Part shown: positions 50,158 through 58,657 of the stretch, piece by piece
Numbering within the stretch: the stretch's first letter is position 1
Layout: every line of letters begins with the position of its first letter
Translations under genes and position numbers: made by a program
From: UKL13-3 sp943369665
Lineage (GTDB): Bacteria > Bacteroidota > Bacteroidia > UKL13-3
Assembly: GCA_943369665.1 (NCBI GenBank)
Contig: CALRNX020000011.1
Location: forward strand, 74,352 to 138,351
Reading direction: 5' to 3'
Length of the DNA: 64,000 nucleotides
Notes under the pieces: model-generated
Told to the model about the DNA's origin: nothing
What the model saw: the letters and a program-made list of their open reading frames with translations, nothing else
Database searches by the model: none

Positions 50158-50814
50158 TTATGTGTTTGCCAGTATCAAAATGTCTTTTACTTCTATCTGT
50201 CGTTTTGTGTATCCTTTGAGCGTTATATTGATCATTGCCTGCCCAACTTCAGCAAGGGTAGTGACAAATCCCGGGAAAAAGCTGCGCAATAACGGATACA
50301 TCCAACCGATGTATTTATAATATTTCTGCGTATTGTTTAATCCCGGAGTTGCACGCATAAAGCCGGGACGAAAGGCATACACCTGTTTAAACGGAAGTTT
50401 CATCAGGTCACTTTCTGTTTTGCCTTTTACCCTTGCCCACATTTGTTTGCCTTGTTCGTTGGTACCGCTACCCGAAACATAACAAAACACCATATCAGGG
50501 TTTTGTTGGCTGACAATACCTGCAAAATGCATGGTTAAGTCGTATGTATATTTGGTATATTCTGCTTCGTTTTTGCCAATGGAAGTAACACCCAGACAAA
50601 AATAGCAGGCGTTGTATCCACTAAGCTCACCGCTGATGGATGTGATATCAAAAAAGTTGGAATGAATAATTTCTTTGAGCTTGGTGTGTGTTGTGCCACA
50701 TGGCTTGCGTCCAATCACCAATACTTGCTCCACATGTGGGCTTTGCAAACATTCATGTAATACACCTTCGCCAACCATTCCGCTGGCTCCTGTAATTATT
50801 GCGCTGATTTTCAT
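50158..50814 (-). CDS. NAD(P)-binding short-chain dehydrogenase-like protein
   Basis: This 218-residue atypical SDR has the N-terminal motif ITGASGMVGEG (about 7-17), a NACYFCLGVTSIGKNE segment, FCYVSGSGTNEQGKQMWARVKGKTESDLM and YAFRPGFMRATPGLNN. It is a distant paralogue of the 228-residue protein encoded at 6284-6970: both share the Rossmann start, the C-LG-T motif and the FRP segment. Reaction and substrate are unknown. It is upstream of and nearly contiguous with the GNAT gene, on the same strand. Confidence 0.87.
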   Translation of the reverse strand: MKISAIITGASGMVGEGVLHECLQSPHVEQVLVIGRKPCGTTHTKLKEIIHSNFFDITSISGELSGYNACYFCLGVTSIGKNEAEYTKYTYDLTMHFAGIVSQQNPDMVFCYVSGSGTNEQGKQMWARVKGKTESDLMKLPFKQVYAFRPGFMRATPGLNNTQKYYKYIGWMYPLLRSFFPGFVTTLAEVGQAMINITLKGYTKRQIEVKDILILANT

Positions 50815-50973
50815 AAACCGAAGTTAGACAATTTTGCGGAAAATGGTTTTATGGCTTTACGGTTTTATGTATCAAAACAGAGAAGTTCATTAAGAATGGT
50901 ATAAGTTTGCGAGCTAATTGAGGGGTTATTAACACAAGGCCTCAGAGCCATAAAACCATAAACCTAAAACAAC

Positions 50974-51318
50974 ATGATAAAGATATACCATAACAAAACC
51001 TGTAGCAAAAGCCTTTGTGCGTTGACCGTTTTAGAGGAAAGCAAACAGCCTTTTGTGGTGGTGGATTATTTGGAAACGCCACCCACTGCAATGGAATTGG
51101 CCGGCCTGGTTGAGCAATTGGGTATAACTGCTTTTGATCTTATCCGCAAAGGAGAGCCTGTTTACAAGGAAAAATACGAAGGCAAAAACCTGAGCAACGA
51201 GGAGTGGATAGGAGCAATGGTCGCAAATCCGATTCTGATTGAAAGGCCTATTATTGTTACGCCCAAAGGGGCAGTTATTGCCAGACCCACAGAAAAAATT
51301 TACGATGTATTAGCGTAG
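50974..51318 (+). CDS. ArsC-family (glutaredoxin-type) reductase
   Basis: This 114-residue protein has the thioredoxin-like fold of the ArsC/Spx/YffB group. The catalytic cysteine is Cys10 in HNKTCSKS, and the downstream arginine lies in LIERPIIVTPKGAVIARP, as in arsenate reductases; DYLETPPT and FDLIRKGEPVYKE also fit. The glutaredoxin-dependent reduction of arsenate is the family reaction, but many orphan members have other roles, and no ars transporter or regulator is nearby. The gene stands alone between divergent and convergent neighbours. Confidence 0.87.
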   Translation: MIKIYHNKTCSKSLCALTVLEESKQPFVVVDYLETPPTAMELAGLVEQLGITAFDLIRKGEPVYKEKYEGKNLSNEEWIGAMVANPILIERPIIVTPKGAVIARPTEKIYDVLA

Positions 51319-51320
51319 TG

Positions 51321-51770
51321 TTATGCTTCGCACAACCCCTTCAGCACCTGTAATGCACGGGGATACATTTCGGCAAACATCGATTCGTACTCCTCGTTGG
51401 TGTCTATATCAACCGTCAGTTTTGTAATACCGTTTGTTTCGGTAAAAGTATAATTCTCAAATGCCGGGGTCCATTTTTTGACTTCATCGCTTGTTGTATC
51501 TATAATGCCATCATTCACTAAACCTAAATGTTCAATGGAGATAAACGCATATTTCCTGTTTTCCTTGATGCGCGAGTACATGCCACCCATTTTTCCGTCT
51601 TCATTCGGTCCTAAAAACTGAATTTCACTTCCCTGTTCCCAACTGCCTTTGTAATGCGAACCTTCATGGAATTCTTTGGTCCACACGCGATAGGTTGTGT
51701 CGTTGAGCATGGTATCCCAAACTTTTTGTTTGCCTGCGTTGATGTCGATGGTGTAGTGTAAGGTTTTCAT
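51321..51770 (-). CDS. SRPBCC/AHSA1-family protein
   Basis: This 149-residue cytoplasmic protein has the START-like fold of the AHSA1/YndB group: it begins KTLHYTIDINAGKQKVWDTMLND, continues VWTKEFHEGSHYKGSWEQGSEIQFLG and ends with a C-terminal helix MYPRALQVLKGLCE. The fold encloses a hydrophobic ligand cavity; no ligand can be named. The stop codon lies two bases from the stop of the convergent ArsC-like gene. The methyltransferase gene sits 20 bases upstream on the same strand, so cotranscription is likely. Confidence 0.85.
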   Translation of the reverse strand: MKTLHYTIDINAGKQKVWDTMLNDTTYRVWTKEFHEGSHYKGSWEQGSEIQFLGPNEDGKMGGMYSRIKENRKYAFISIEHLGLVNDGIIDTTSDEVKKWTPAFENYTFTETNGITKLTVDIDTNEEYESMFAEMYPRALQVLKGLCEA

Positions 51771-51790
51771 ATTGGTGTTTTTTTAGGAAG

Positions 51791-52420
51791 TTATACTTTC
51801 CTTGCAATGATAATCGTATGTATTTCTTCGGTTCCAACATTCTTAACATAGGGTTTATGAAACAATTGTATCATATTAAAATCATGTTGCCTGAGTTCAT
51901 TTGTAAGCGCATCTAGGTTGTGGTAGTAGAAGTACGTTCTGTCGCCACTGCTTCCTGCCTGGTAACCCGATTGGCTGCTTTCGCCTTCAACAAAACTTAA
52001 ATATAAAACACCATCGGGTGTAAGCAGTTGCTTGCAATCAGCAATCAATTTAACCCGATCCGATTCCGATAAATACGGCAAACAAAAACCACATATAATC
52101 CCGTTGAATTGTTGTTGCAATTGATGGATATCCCTTGTATCCATCACCATAAAAGTGGCTGTTGGCACATTCGTTTTGGCCAATGCGATCATTTGCGGAG
52201 CAATGTCGATCGCCTTTATTTTCAGGTCGGGTCGTTTGGTGTGGAGGTATTTCGTAATATTGCCCGGACCACAACCGATTTCCAATACCGTTGCGTTAGC
52301 GGAAAGCAAATTGCAATATGCAGCATACGTATCATCATATAAGTTGAGATGCATAAACGTATCCTGGTAGAGCCGGGCTACTTTATTCCATGTTGCAAAT
52401 GTTTCTTCGTATTTGTCCAT
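51791..52420 (-). CDS. class I SAM-dependent methyltransferase
   Basis: This 209-residue enzyme has motif I VLEIGCGPGNITKYL (residues 45-59), an acidic loop after strand 2 (IKAIDIAPQMI), and FNGIICGFCLPYLSESD in the region of motif III/IV. The C-terminal part is short, without a substrate domain, so the target cannot be predicted. It is followed after 20 bases by the AHSA1 gene on the same strand. The 223 bases upstream contain a nested inverted repeat (see 52559-52621). Confidence 0.9.
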   Translation of the reverse strand: MDKYEETFATWNKVARLYQDTFMHLNLYDDTYAAYCNLLSANATVLEIGCGPGNITKYLHTKRPDLKIKAIDIAPQMIALAKTNVPTATFMVMDTRDIHQLQQQFNGIICGFCLPYLSESDRVKLIADCKQLLTPDGVLYLSFVEGESSQSGYQAGSSGDRTYFYYHNLDALTNELRQHDFNMIQLFHKPYVKNVGTEEIHTIIIARKV

Positions 52421-52558
52421 CTAAAATGCGTTAATCAAAATATCTTAATTAAAGATTGTATCAAACCTTTAAATAGGGTGTTAATTGTTTTATAAACATA
52501 AACAGGTCAATATCAACAAGCATATTGCATGATGATTTGTTAATGTTAAGTTGTAATC

Positions 52559-52621
52559 AGCGCCCCAAAAGTGAATGATCTATAGAAATAAGCAGCAATA
52601 GGTATCATTTTATGAGGCGCT
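52559..52621. repeat. nested inverted repeat in intergenic DNA
   Basis: An outer pair AGCGCC (52559-52564) and GGCGCT (52616-52621) encloses an inner pair AATGAT (52574-52579) and ATCATT (52604-52609). The structure could form a hairpin between the lipoprotein gene end and the methyltransferase start; it lacks a clear T-tract, so its role is open. Confidence 0.35.
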
Positions 52622-52643
52622 CATGTGCTTAAACAAAAAACAA

Positions 52644-53234
52644 CTATTCGGGCTCTTTGCCCCAATAAGATAAGAATGCGATCTCTTCCCATTTGTTTTT
52701 CTCAAGATGGTATAACCGTCCTCCACCAAATGATTCCTTTTTATATTTGCTCAAATAATTGATGCTTACCAAACACCATTTTTGATCAGCACTGAACAAT
52801 GGAATGGATACATAATAAAATCCTTCTATTGGATAACGTCTATTAAAACAATCCCAAAAATTAGGGTCAACCTTGTTACAAATACTCACATCTTCATCGT
52901 TAATCCACCTAATGTTTTGTGTAAGTGTGGTGTCAATGGCTAATTCTGTTTTGATTTGAAGTGACTTTTTGGCGTCAGTAAAATCAATATTAAGTTTGTG
53001 TGTTTTCAAATATGAATCCAGTTGTGTTATATCCTTTTTATTGATATGGCGATTTCGAAACCAACACAATAAAGGTGCGTGTTTGGTATTATAGTTTGCA
53101 GCCCAGTAGTTAACAAAATCGGTTTGTTCTTTCGTTAATTGCTCGGGCAGCGAAGGTTTTGATGGTGTTGTTTGTTTTTCGGTTTGGTTGCAGGACGCAA
53201 AAATGAAAAGAGCAAACAAAAACGGTATTGATCT
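52644..53234 (-). CDS. lipoprotein of unknown function
   Basis: This 196-residue protein is read from the ATG at 53234, which gives MRSIPFLFALFIFASC with a lipobox FASC; an ATG 12 codons upstream is a weaker choice. After a Thr/Pro/Lys-rich linker the mature chain reads KEQTDFVNYWAANYNTKHAPLLCWF and DPNFWDCFNRRYPIEGFYYVSIPLFS, ending YLSKYKKESFGGGRLYHLEKNKW. Four further cysteines may form disulfides. I do not recognise the family. The C-terminal region resembles segments of Bacteroidota envelope proteins that report on input data, but no function can be proposed. Confidence 0.75.
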   Translation of the reverse strand, partial: RSIPFLFALFIFASCNQTEKQTTPSKPSLPEQLTKEQTDFVNYWAANYNTKHAPLLCWFRNRHINKKDITQLDSYLKTHKLNIDFTDAKKSLQIKTELAIDTTLTQNIRWINDEDVSICNKVDPNFWDCFNRRYPIEGFYYVSIPLFSADQKWCLVSINYLSKYKKESFGGGRLYHLEKNKWEEIAFLSYWGKEPE

Positions 53235-53344
53235 CATAACGGAAAAATAATTGTAGGCCTTGTTAATCAAATTACGTGGTAAATATAAGTTGATAAAACG
53301 AAGGTGTTTGGGATCTGATAAAAAAATTATCGGACACCCAATGT

Positions 53345-54667
53345 TTACTCCACGATAAACTTTCCTTTAAGGGTGGATCCGTTTTGTTTTTGCAGCGTGA
53401 AAGTATAAAGCCCCGATTTCCACAGTACTGTTTCAATATGGTAGGTATTCGAAGTCATATTATCGGAAAGCACGATCTTGCCAAGTACATCATTCACTGT
53501 AAGCTGAGCATCTATCATGGATTCAGGGAATACTAAAGTAAGCCTGCCGTCTGTAACCGGATTGGGATAAGCAGATACCAACTGTATTCCGGCAGCAAGG
53601 TCGTTGATGGCAGTATTCAGTGGAGCTCCATGATAAAAGCCAATATTATAATCGTAAATTAAATTGTTAGTTGAGCGCAACCTGTATGTTGCAAAATAAG
53701 GTGTGTTTCGCAAATAAGCCGGTAAGGCTGTCCAGTTCATCCAGAGAGTGGTGGTGCTGTTTGTCGGCCGTGTGATACTGTCTGCAGCGTTTTTGTTAAA
53801 CAATTCGGAATACACTTCAGCAGTTGTATTTATATTTGAATACGTAAAGGGTTGAGACATTGTTTCGTTAACATTCAGTGGCCTCCTATACCATCCCAAT
53901 GAATAAAAGTCAACATCCGGGATCTCTATATGGGGTAATGTATAAATAAGATCTTTTACGCTCACAAGTTGTGCTACCGTTGTGCGTGCAACAATTCTCC
54001 CGTTTTGGGATGAAGTACATTTGATGAAAAATAAATAATGTCCTGAAAAAACGGGTGTAAAGCTGAGCATTCCAGTGTATGCGTTGATTTTGCTTCCCTC
54101 AGGCAAAACATAATTCCTTATGTTGGACGGTATGATGAGTTCATATGAAATTTCCTGATCACCGGATCCACAAAAGGTTGGGTTATACTGCAATGTCTGG
54201 TTTAAAGGGGTATTTACTTTTTCGTATGCCAATGGCTGGGCTGTTTGATTGTTGTTCAAAGAGCTGTTAACCCATATATGGGTACTTATAAAAAAAGGAA
54301 GTCCATCAGAAGAACCATCATTTACATTAACAATATTTGCGATCAGGTTAAAACCGCTATAACTGATCTCAAACACGCCATCGGTAGTATACAGATGTTG
54401 GGTTGTATAAGTATTTCTGTTAACTCCCGGTTCTTCAATATCGACACGGGTTCGTGTTATCTGTTCCGAATGCCCGTCACCAAAAGCAATTGCAATGCTG
54501 TTGGTAAATTCATTGGTCGGAGATGTAGGGTCACTTAATGTTACAACCGTAATTTCATGCATTCTTCCACTTTGTTGTTTGGCCACAATATATCCACCCA
54601 ATAAATGAGAAGCATTAACCGAAATGAAACTTAGGAGGGTGATAAAGAATGTCAGAAAGGTTTTCAT
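53345..54667 (-). CDS. T9SS-sorted extracellular protein with gliding-type N-terminus
   Basis: This 440-residue protein has a signal peptide cleaved before SHLLGGYI; the N-terminus ASHLLGGYIVAK recalls the ASHIVGGEI start of large gliding-associated and T9SS surface proteins. The next 340 residues form beta-sandwich domains (FGDGHSEQITRTR, then LNQTLQYNPTFCGSGDQEISYEL) with putative Ig-like or PKD-like repeats. Residues about 365-440 are a type A Por secretion sorting domain (SAYPNPVTDGRLTLVF through LYTFTLQKQNG). It should be secreted or bound to the cell surface. No enzymatic motif is visible. Confidence 0.85.
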   Translation of the reverse strand: MKTFLTFFITLLSFISVNASHLLGGYIVAKQQSGRMHEITVVTLSDPTSPTNEFTNSIAIAFGDGHSEQITRTRVDIEEPGVNRNTYTTQHLYTTDGVFEISYSGFNLIANIVNVNDGSSDGLPFFISTHIWVNSSLNNNQTAQPLAYEKVNTPLNQTLQYNPTFCGSGDQEISYELIIPSNIRNYVLPEGSKINAYTGMLSFTPVFSGHYLFFIKCTSSQNGRIVARTTVAQLVSVKDLIYTLPHIEIPDVDFYSLGWYRRPLNVNETMSQPFTYSNINTTAEVYSELFNKNAADSITRPTNSTTTLWMNWTALPAYLRNTPYFATYRLRSTNNLIYDYNIGFYHGAPLNTAINDLAAGIQLVSAYPNPVTDGRLTLVFPESMIDAQLTVNDVLGKIVLSDNMTSNTYHIETVLWKSGLYTFTLQKQNGSTLKGKFIVE

Positions 54668-54723
54668 TATTTTTGATTGTGAGTAAATGGAAATAAAGTT
54701 AAGGTATTGTTTGTGGGTAAGGG

Positions 54724-56121
54724 TTATTTTTTAATTAGTTTAGTCGAATAAAGCAAGCCATCCTCATTGATGCAAACCACACTATACATGCCTTGTGTAT
54801 AATCGTCTATGTTAATATCCAGGTATTCTTGCTGAATATTGTTTACATTGTATTTTAGTTTTCCGGTCATATCAAAAATGGATACGTTATTACTTTTGTT
54901 TCCCTGCTGGAATTGAATGGTAATATTACTTTTTGCCGGATTAGGGTAAAGGATCAAAGGGAGGGAGGCTCCATGCATTAAATCCGATACGCCCAATCTA
55001 GAAACATAGGGTTGAAATAAAACCGTATCAACGTATAAGTAACTGTTTTCATATATCCTTTTGCTTAAAACTACCCATGCTTGTCCGATATTGTTGAGTT
55101 GGAAGATGTTTTCAAATTCAGCTTTTTCGTTTTCATAGAGTTCAATATTTGCATAATTACTATCAACCTTGGCGGCAAAAGCAAATCCCTGATCGGGGAA
55201 CGCTGTTTTTTGCATACTTCCGCAAAGTAAAAGACCCTTATCTGGAGTTGTTTGAATGTCTTCAATTGTAATAGCGGGTATTTTAATTGTATCTGATTTG
55301 ATCATATCTCCTTCTGCGGTGAAGACATCGTATTGTATAAATGTTTTTGTTGCATAGTATACTTCAAACGTTCCGTCAGGAAGGCCCAAAACAAATGCTG
55401 TCATTTTTTGTATCCAATCGTAATTTTTGTTAAAAAGTATATTTCCTGAATAATCAACCTTGGATATTGTAGGCAAGATACCACAAGATCCACCTGCTAA
55501 AACGAAATAACCATCATTACACTTGAAAAGTCCTTTGGAATAAAAACCAATATTATCTATGTTTAGATCGAATGGTTTATGCAAGATATTTTTACCAAGT
55601 GTATCCCACAAATTATATTCAAGGCTATCATTAACATTAGCTGTTAATGTTACAATTTTTCCGGGAAGAGAAGTTGCGTCTACTAAAACTGGGTTGTCAA
55701 AATCGGATTTAGAGAAGGTTGTTTTCCAAATAATATTTCCAAAACGATCTATTCGAGCTAAAATAAATGTATTGGATGCACCAAGAGTAGCAGTGGCTAA
55801 AACAATGATATCTCCCGTATTCGGAATACTGTCAATTGACTTTACTTGTGCTGTATGCCAATAGACGGAATCGTAAAAAGTTGAGTGTAATATCCTTTTT
55901 CCCTGGTAATCGTATTTGACAATAGTTGCCTTTGTTTGGTAAAATCCGGGTTCATATTCATGCGAACCAGCCACATAGATTCCTCCATTTGCAACCAGCA
56001 TTTTGTTCGATTGCTGTAATGGATTCCGAATTCCCCACTGTTGACCGAAACAATTTTTTTGTAACAGAAAAAAAACAATAAAAAAGAATAGAAATGGCTC
56101 CCAACGTTTAATAATGATCAT
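54724..56121 (-). CDS. T9SS-sorted propeller-like protein
   Basis: This 465-residue protein is read from the ATG at 56121 (MIIIKRWEPFLFFFIVFFL), with signal cleavage near CFG-QQW. The middle contains repeated beta segments with the pattern of a propeller, such as GDIIVLATATLGASNTFILARIDRFG and KGLLLCGSMQKTAFPDQGFAFAAKVD. Residues about 395-465 are a type A Por secretion sorting domain (ILYPNPAKSNITIQF through YTQGMYSVVCINEDG). It resembles the T9SS cargo at 39193 in layout. It lies 56 bases upstream of the other T9SS gene on the same strand. Function unknown. Confidence 0.84.
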   Translation of the reverse strand: MIIIKRWEPFLFFFIVFFLLQKNCFGQQWGIRNPLQQSNKMLVANGGIYVAGSHEYEPGFYQTKATIVKYDYQGKRILHSTFYDSVYWHTAQVKSIDSIPNTGDIIVLATATLGASNTFILARIDRFGNIIWKTTFSKSDFDNPVLVDATSLPGKIVTLTANVNDSLEYNLWDTLGKNILHKPFDLNIDNIGFYSKGLFKCNDGYFVLAGGSCGILPTISKVDYSGNILFNKNYDWIQKMTAFVLGLPDGTFEVYYATKTFIQYDVFTAEGDMIKSDTIKIPAITIEDIQTTPDKGLLLCGSMQKTAFPDQGFAFAAKVDSNYANIELYENEKAEFENIFQLNNIGQAWVVLSKRIYENSYLYVDTVLFQPYVSRLGVSDLMHGASLPLILYPNPAKSNITIQFQQGNKSNNVSIFDMTGKLKYNVNNIQQEYLDINIDDYTQGMYSVVCINEDGLLYSTKLIKK

Positions 56122-56291
56122 TGTATTGATGAATAGGTTATACAGGTAAGTCAAAAAAAATTGACAAGGGTTGCACCGTTGTCCGATAAATGACGTTGAG
56201 TCAGATTGTTTTAGTATAAGTAGAATCTATACTAAGTTTTTTTTAATAGAATACCATTTTGTAAAAAGGTTGTTGAAGAACCGAAGTTTTT

Positions 56292-57287
56292 TTACCCCAT
56301 GACTTCGGCCAGCAATTCATATGATCTGAGCTTGGCCGCTTTATCGTAAACATAGTTGGTTACAAATAACTCGTCAGCATCTGTTTGGTTCAAAAAAACA
56401 TCCAGCTTGTTTGCAATGGTGTTTTTGCTTCCTGCAAAAGCATACATACTAAATTGGCGCAATGCCTGTTGCACATCAGGCTGACTAAAGACGGGAGGCA
56501 GTTCTTTCACAGGAGGTTGCAATTTGCTCCTGTTGCCTGTTAAAATGGTGAGCACCATTTGCAGTAAACTTGTTTGCAGGAAATTCGCTTCTTCATCAGT
56601 ATCAGCCACCACCACATTGGCGCCAACCATTACATAAGGCTTATCGTGGTAAATGGATGGCCTAAAGTTTTTGCGGTAAATAGCAATGGCTTCAAATAAT
56701 TGTGCCGGTGCAAAATGCGATGCAAAGGCATATGGCAATCCCAACTCAGCAGCCAGGTATGCACTGTCAGTGCTTGATCCTAAGATCCAGAGCGGAACCT
56801 GTTGTCCTTCGCCCGGAAATGCACGCACTTTGGCATTGTGATTTTCCGAACTGAAAAATTGTTGCAACGCTTTGATATCCTCCGGGAAATCATTTTGCCT
56901 GGCCATATTGTTGCGCCTCAATGCAGCAGCTGTAAGCTGATCTGTGCCGGGTGCGCGTCCCAAACCAAGATCGATCCTGTTGGGGTATAATAAGTCTAAA
57001 GTTCCAAACTGTTCCGCTATGGCCAAAGGTGTATGGTTGGGTAACATAATACCGGCAGCACCCACACGCAACGTAGTGGTTTTGCCTGCCACATGGCCTA
57101 TTAAAACAGCAGTACCTGCTGTTGAAACGCTTGGCATATTATGATGCTCTGCCAGCCACATGCGTTTGTACCCCAATGCTTCAATATGCAATGCCGTATC
57201 GACAATTTCATTCAGGGCATCCGATATTGTTTGTCCTTCAATCACTACTCCCAAATCCAAAACCGATACCGAAATTTCTTTTTGCAT
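56292..57287 (-). CDS. LLM-class flavin-dependent oxidoreductase
   Basis: This 331-residue protein belongs to the luciferase-like monooxygenase superfamily, group 1. It begins SVSVLDLGVVIEGQTISDAL, and the RMWLAEHHNMPSVSTAGTAVLIGHVA and GIMLPNHTPLAIAEQFGTLDLLYPNRIDLGLGRAPGTD segments bind FMN. A (beta/alpha)8 barrel is expected. Members act as flavin-dependent oxygenases or reductases on varied substrates; the label does not imply light emission. The last 10 residues are duplicated as a DNA fragment at 58445-58475, which suggests rearrangement to the right of this gene. Confidence 0.9.
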   Translation of the reverse strand: MQKEISVSVLDLGVVIEGQTISDALNEIVDTALHIEALGYKRMWLAEHHNMPSVSTAGTAVLIGHVAGKTTTLRVGAAGIMLPNHTPLAIAEQFGTLDLLYPNRIDLGLGRAPGTDQLTAAALRRNNMARQNDFPEDIKALQQFFSSENHNAKVRAFPGEGQQVPLWILGSSTDSAYLAAELGLPYAFASHFAPAQLFEAIAIYRKNFRPSIYHDKPYVMVGANVVVADTDEEANFLQTSLLQMVLTILTGNRSKLQPPVKELPPVFSQPDVQQALRQFSMYAFAGSKNTIANKLDVFLNQTDADELFVTNYVYDKAAKLRSYELLAEVMG

Positions 57288-57393
57288 GTATTATTGTTTG
57301 TATGAATAGTGAACAATAAGGTGTTCTTTTTGTTTTTTATCTAATCCGTAGTACTTGATTTCTTGCTCTTCGGTTGTTTTATATATTCGAAAG

Positions 57394-57560
57394 ATGACAA
57401 CGCTACAGGATATCGCCAAGACTTTAAAGAGCAATAAAGACCTAGCGGGATGGCTGTTTTGGGAAGTTATGGTCGTCAGCAACAAACTGAGGACAGCGAT
57501 ATTGACATTCTCGTTGATTCTTAAAAGCCCATTGACATAGTGTTTATAGACAGTGCCAAT
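57394..57560 (+). pseudogene. decayed MNT-type nucleotidyltransferase
   Basis: The ATG at 57394 begins MTTLQDIAKTLKSNKD, the N-terminal helix of small MNT nucleotidyltransferases. About ten residues later in the family, the catalytic motif should appear; here it is found in another frame from 57450, MAVLGSYGRQQQTEDSDIDI, containing GS-x-GR and the DxD pair. An in-frame TAA at 57522-57524 follows LVDS, then KPIDIVFIDSANES resumes, and the sequence then breaks off. The gene therefore has a frameshift with a deletion near 57440, a nonsense codon and a missing 3' end. MNT proteins pair with HEPN partners as toxin-antitoxin modules; no HEPN gene remains here. Confidence 0.75.
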
Positions 57561-57707
57561 GAAAGCATAACCTGGGCACGCATATCAGCGATCTTTAATG
57601 TCAACTAGCTCGAAAGTGTGATCACTTTTGTTAGTAGCGATCTCAAATACCCATTTGGCAACAGCCTTTCCATTTTGGTTGCTGTATGTTTGAGTTCGAC
57701 TTATCGG
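57546..57707 (-). pseudogene. internally deleted NADPH-dependent FMN reductase remnant
   Basis: Read on the minus strand, 57707-57588 encodes SRTQTYSNQNGKAVAKWVFE and then IATNKSDHTFELVDIKDR, the N-terminal strand-helix-strand of flavodoxin-like NADPH-dependent FMN reductases (usual form GSTR...GKAVAKWV...FELVDIKD). A stop follows. In the next frame, 57589-57548 encodes ADMRAQVMLSLALS, matching the C-terminal VRAQVMLSLF segment of the same family. The central flavin-binding part, more than 80 residues, is lost. The 3' fragment abuts the nucleotidyltransferase remnant on the opposite strand. Recognition is from family memory, without an alignment. Confidence 0.65.
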
Positions 57708-57710
57708 TCA

Positions 57711-58364
57711 TTAAAAAAATTTACCAAAGAATAAATTGATATCGAAATAAACCTTGTCAATACCTTTTTTATTTTCTGTTACATACAATATATCATAGAA
57801 TTTTTTCTTCTTACTCACCAGTGCCTGACTTTTAAATCTCAGATTTAAAGCCCTTAGTATCGTATACTCATCGCTTATGCTAACCACTACAAACGCGGAT
57901 TTTTCTTTTTTACCATCACCTGAAGCCATAATGGTGTAAATAAGTTTATGGTATTTATCGTAATACAATGACGCTAGTTCGGGTTTGCTGGTCTTATCAT
58001 ACGCCACACCTGTTATATACAGGTTGTCAAAGTTAAGAGGGTTGGAGGAGAGGCAAGTCAAACTCAATTGCAGTACTTTTTCAAAGTCAATTGAATCACC
58101 AGCCTTTTCCAGGTATTGATTAAGCGCCTTATCATGATATGTTCTCATTGTATCGCTGTTGTGTTTAAATGCCTGTCCGTAATAAAGCAATCGGTATTCT
58201 TCTTCCGATAAGGTTGTATCGTTGTTCTGAAACCGTTGCTTCAATCCTGTGTAAGCATCTGTTTGGGCAAAGGCTTCAATTTTTTTGAGGTTTAACTTAG
58301 TGGATTGTGCGAACGAGGTTAACGTCAATAAAAGTAAAAGGGATAAGGTGGTTGTTTTCATCAT
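57711..58364 (-). CDS. exported DUF4919 domain protein
   Basis: This 217-residue protein has a signal peptide (MMKTTTLSLLLLLTLTSFAQ) and one DUF4919-like domain: DTTLSEEEYRLLYYGQAFKHNSDT, KVLQLSLTCLSSNPLNFDNLYITGVAYDKTSKPE and SAFVVVSISDEYTILRALNLRF. The helical repeats in the middle resemble TPR units. The domain is confined mainly to Bacteroidota and has no known function. The gene is intact but lies in a zone of decayed genes: an FMN-reductase remnant abuts its stop, and a fragment of the LLM gene tail lies upstream of its start. Confidence 0.82.
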   Translation of the reverse strand: MMKTTTLSLLLLLTLTSFAQSTKLNLKKIEAFAQTDAYTGLKQRFQNNDTTLSEEEYRLLYYGQAFKHNSDTMRTYHDKALNQYLEKAGDSIDFEKVLQLSLTCLSSNPLNFDNLYITGVAYDKTSKPELASLYYDKYHKLIYTIMASGDGKKEKSAFVVVSISDEYTILRALNLRFKSQALVSKKKKFYDILYVTENKKGIDKVYFDINLFFGKFF

Positions 58365-58444
58365 ACCTGCAAGTTGTTTGATTTAAACATAAATGCAAAA
58401 TCATTTTGGGAAAGCAAGCAATATTAAGACAGGAAGGAGGCTAG

Positions 58445-58475
58445 TTTTTTACCCCATAACTTCGGCCAGCAATTC
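58445..58475 (-). repeat. duplicated 3' tail of the LLM oxidoreductase gene
   Basis: Thirty-one bases match 56288-56318 with a single difference (TTACCCCATAACTTCGGCC against TTACCCCATGACTTCGGCC). On the minus strand they encode ELLAEVMG and the stop, the last residues of the LLM gene. Upstream of this tail the frame has no LLM similarity. The rest of the roughly 290-base gap between 58365 and 58657 shows no recognised feature. Confidence 0.75.
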
Positions 58476-58657
58476 CGGTAATACAATGGCTGCCATCATT
58501 GGCGCAAAAACGTTAGGACACTGTGCATTCCGATTTTGGGGGAGATAAGTATGTTTAAAAAGAATGAATGCGAACCCTGTATTTCAAGCTTTAATAGTTT
58601 TGTTTTTAATTGTATAATAGCACTCAAAATCGAATTTGGGTACAACTAACATAAACA

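Noticed and set aside
50974..51318. Arsenic resistance operon
   Set aside because: Only the ArsC-like gene is present, without a transporter or ArsR regulator.
56292..57287. Bioluminescence gene
   Set aside because: The protein is a group 1 luciferase-like flavoprotein; there is no LuxB partner or lux operon, and the superfamily is mostly non-luminous.
57288..57710. Insertion sequence or prophage remnant
   Set aside because: No transposase, integrase or terminal inverted repeats were found; the fragments match metabolic and nucleotidyltransferase genes instead.
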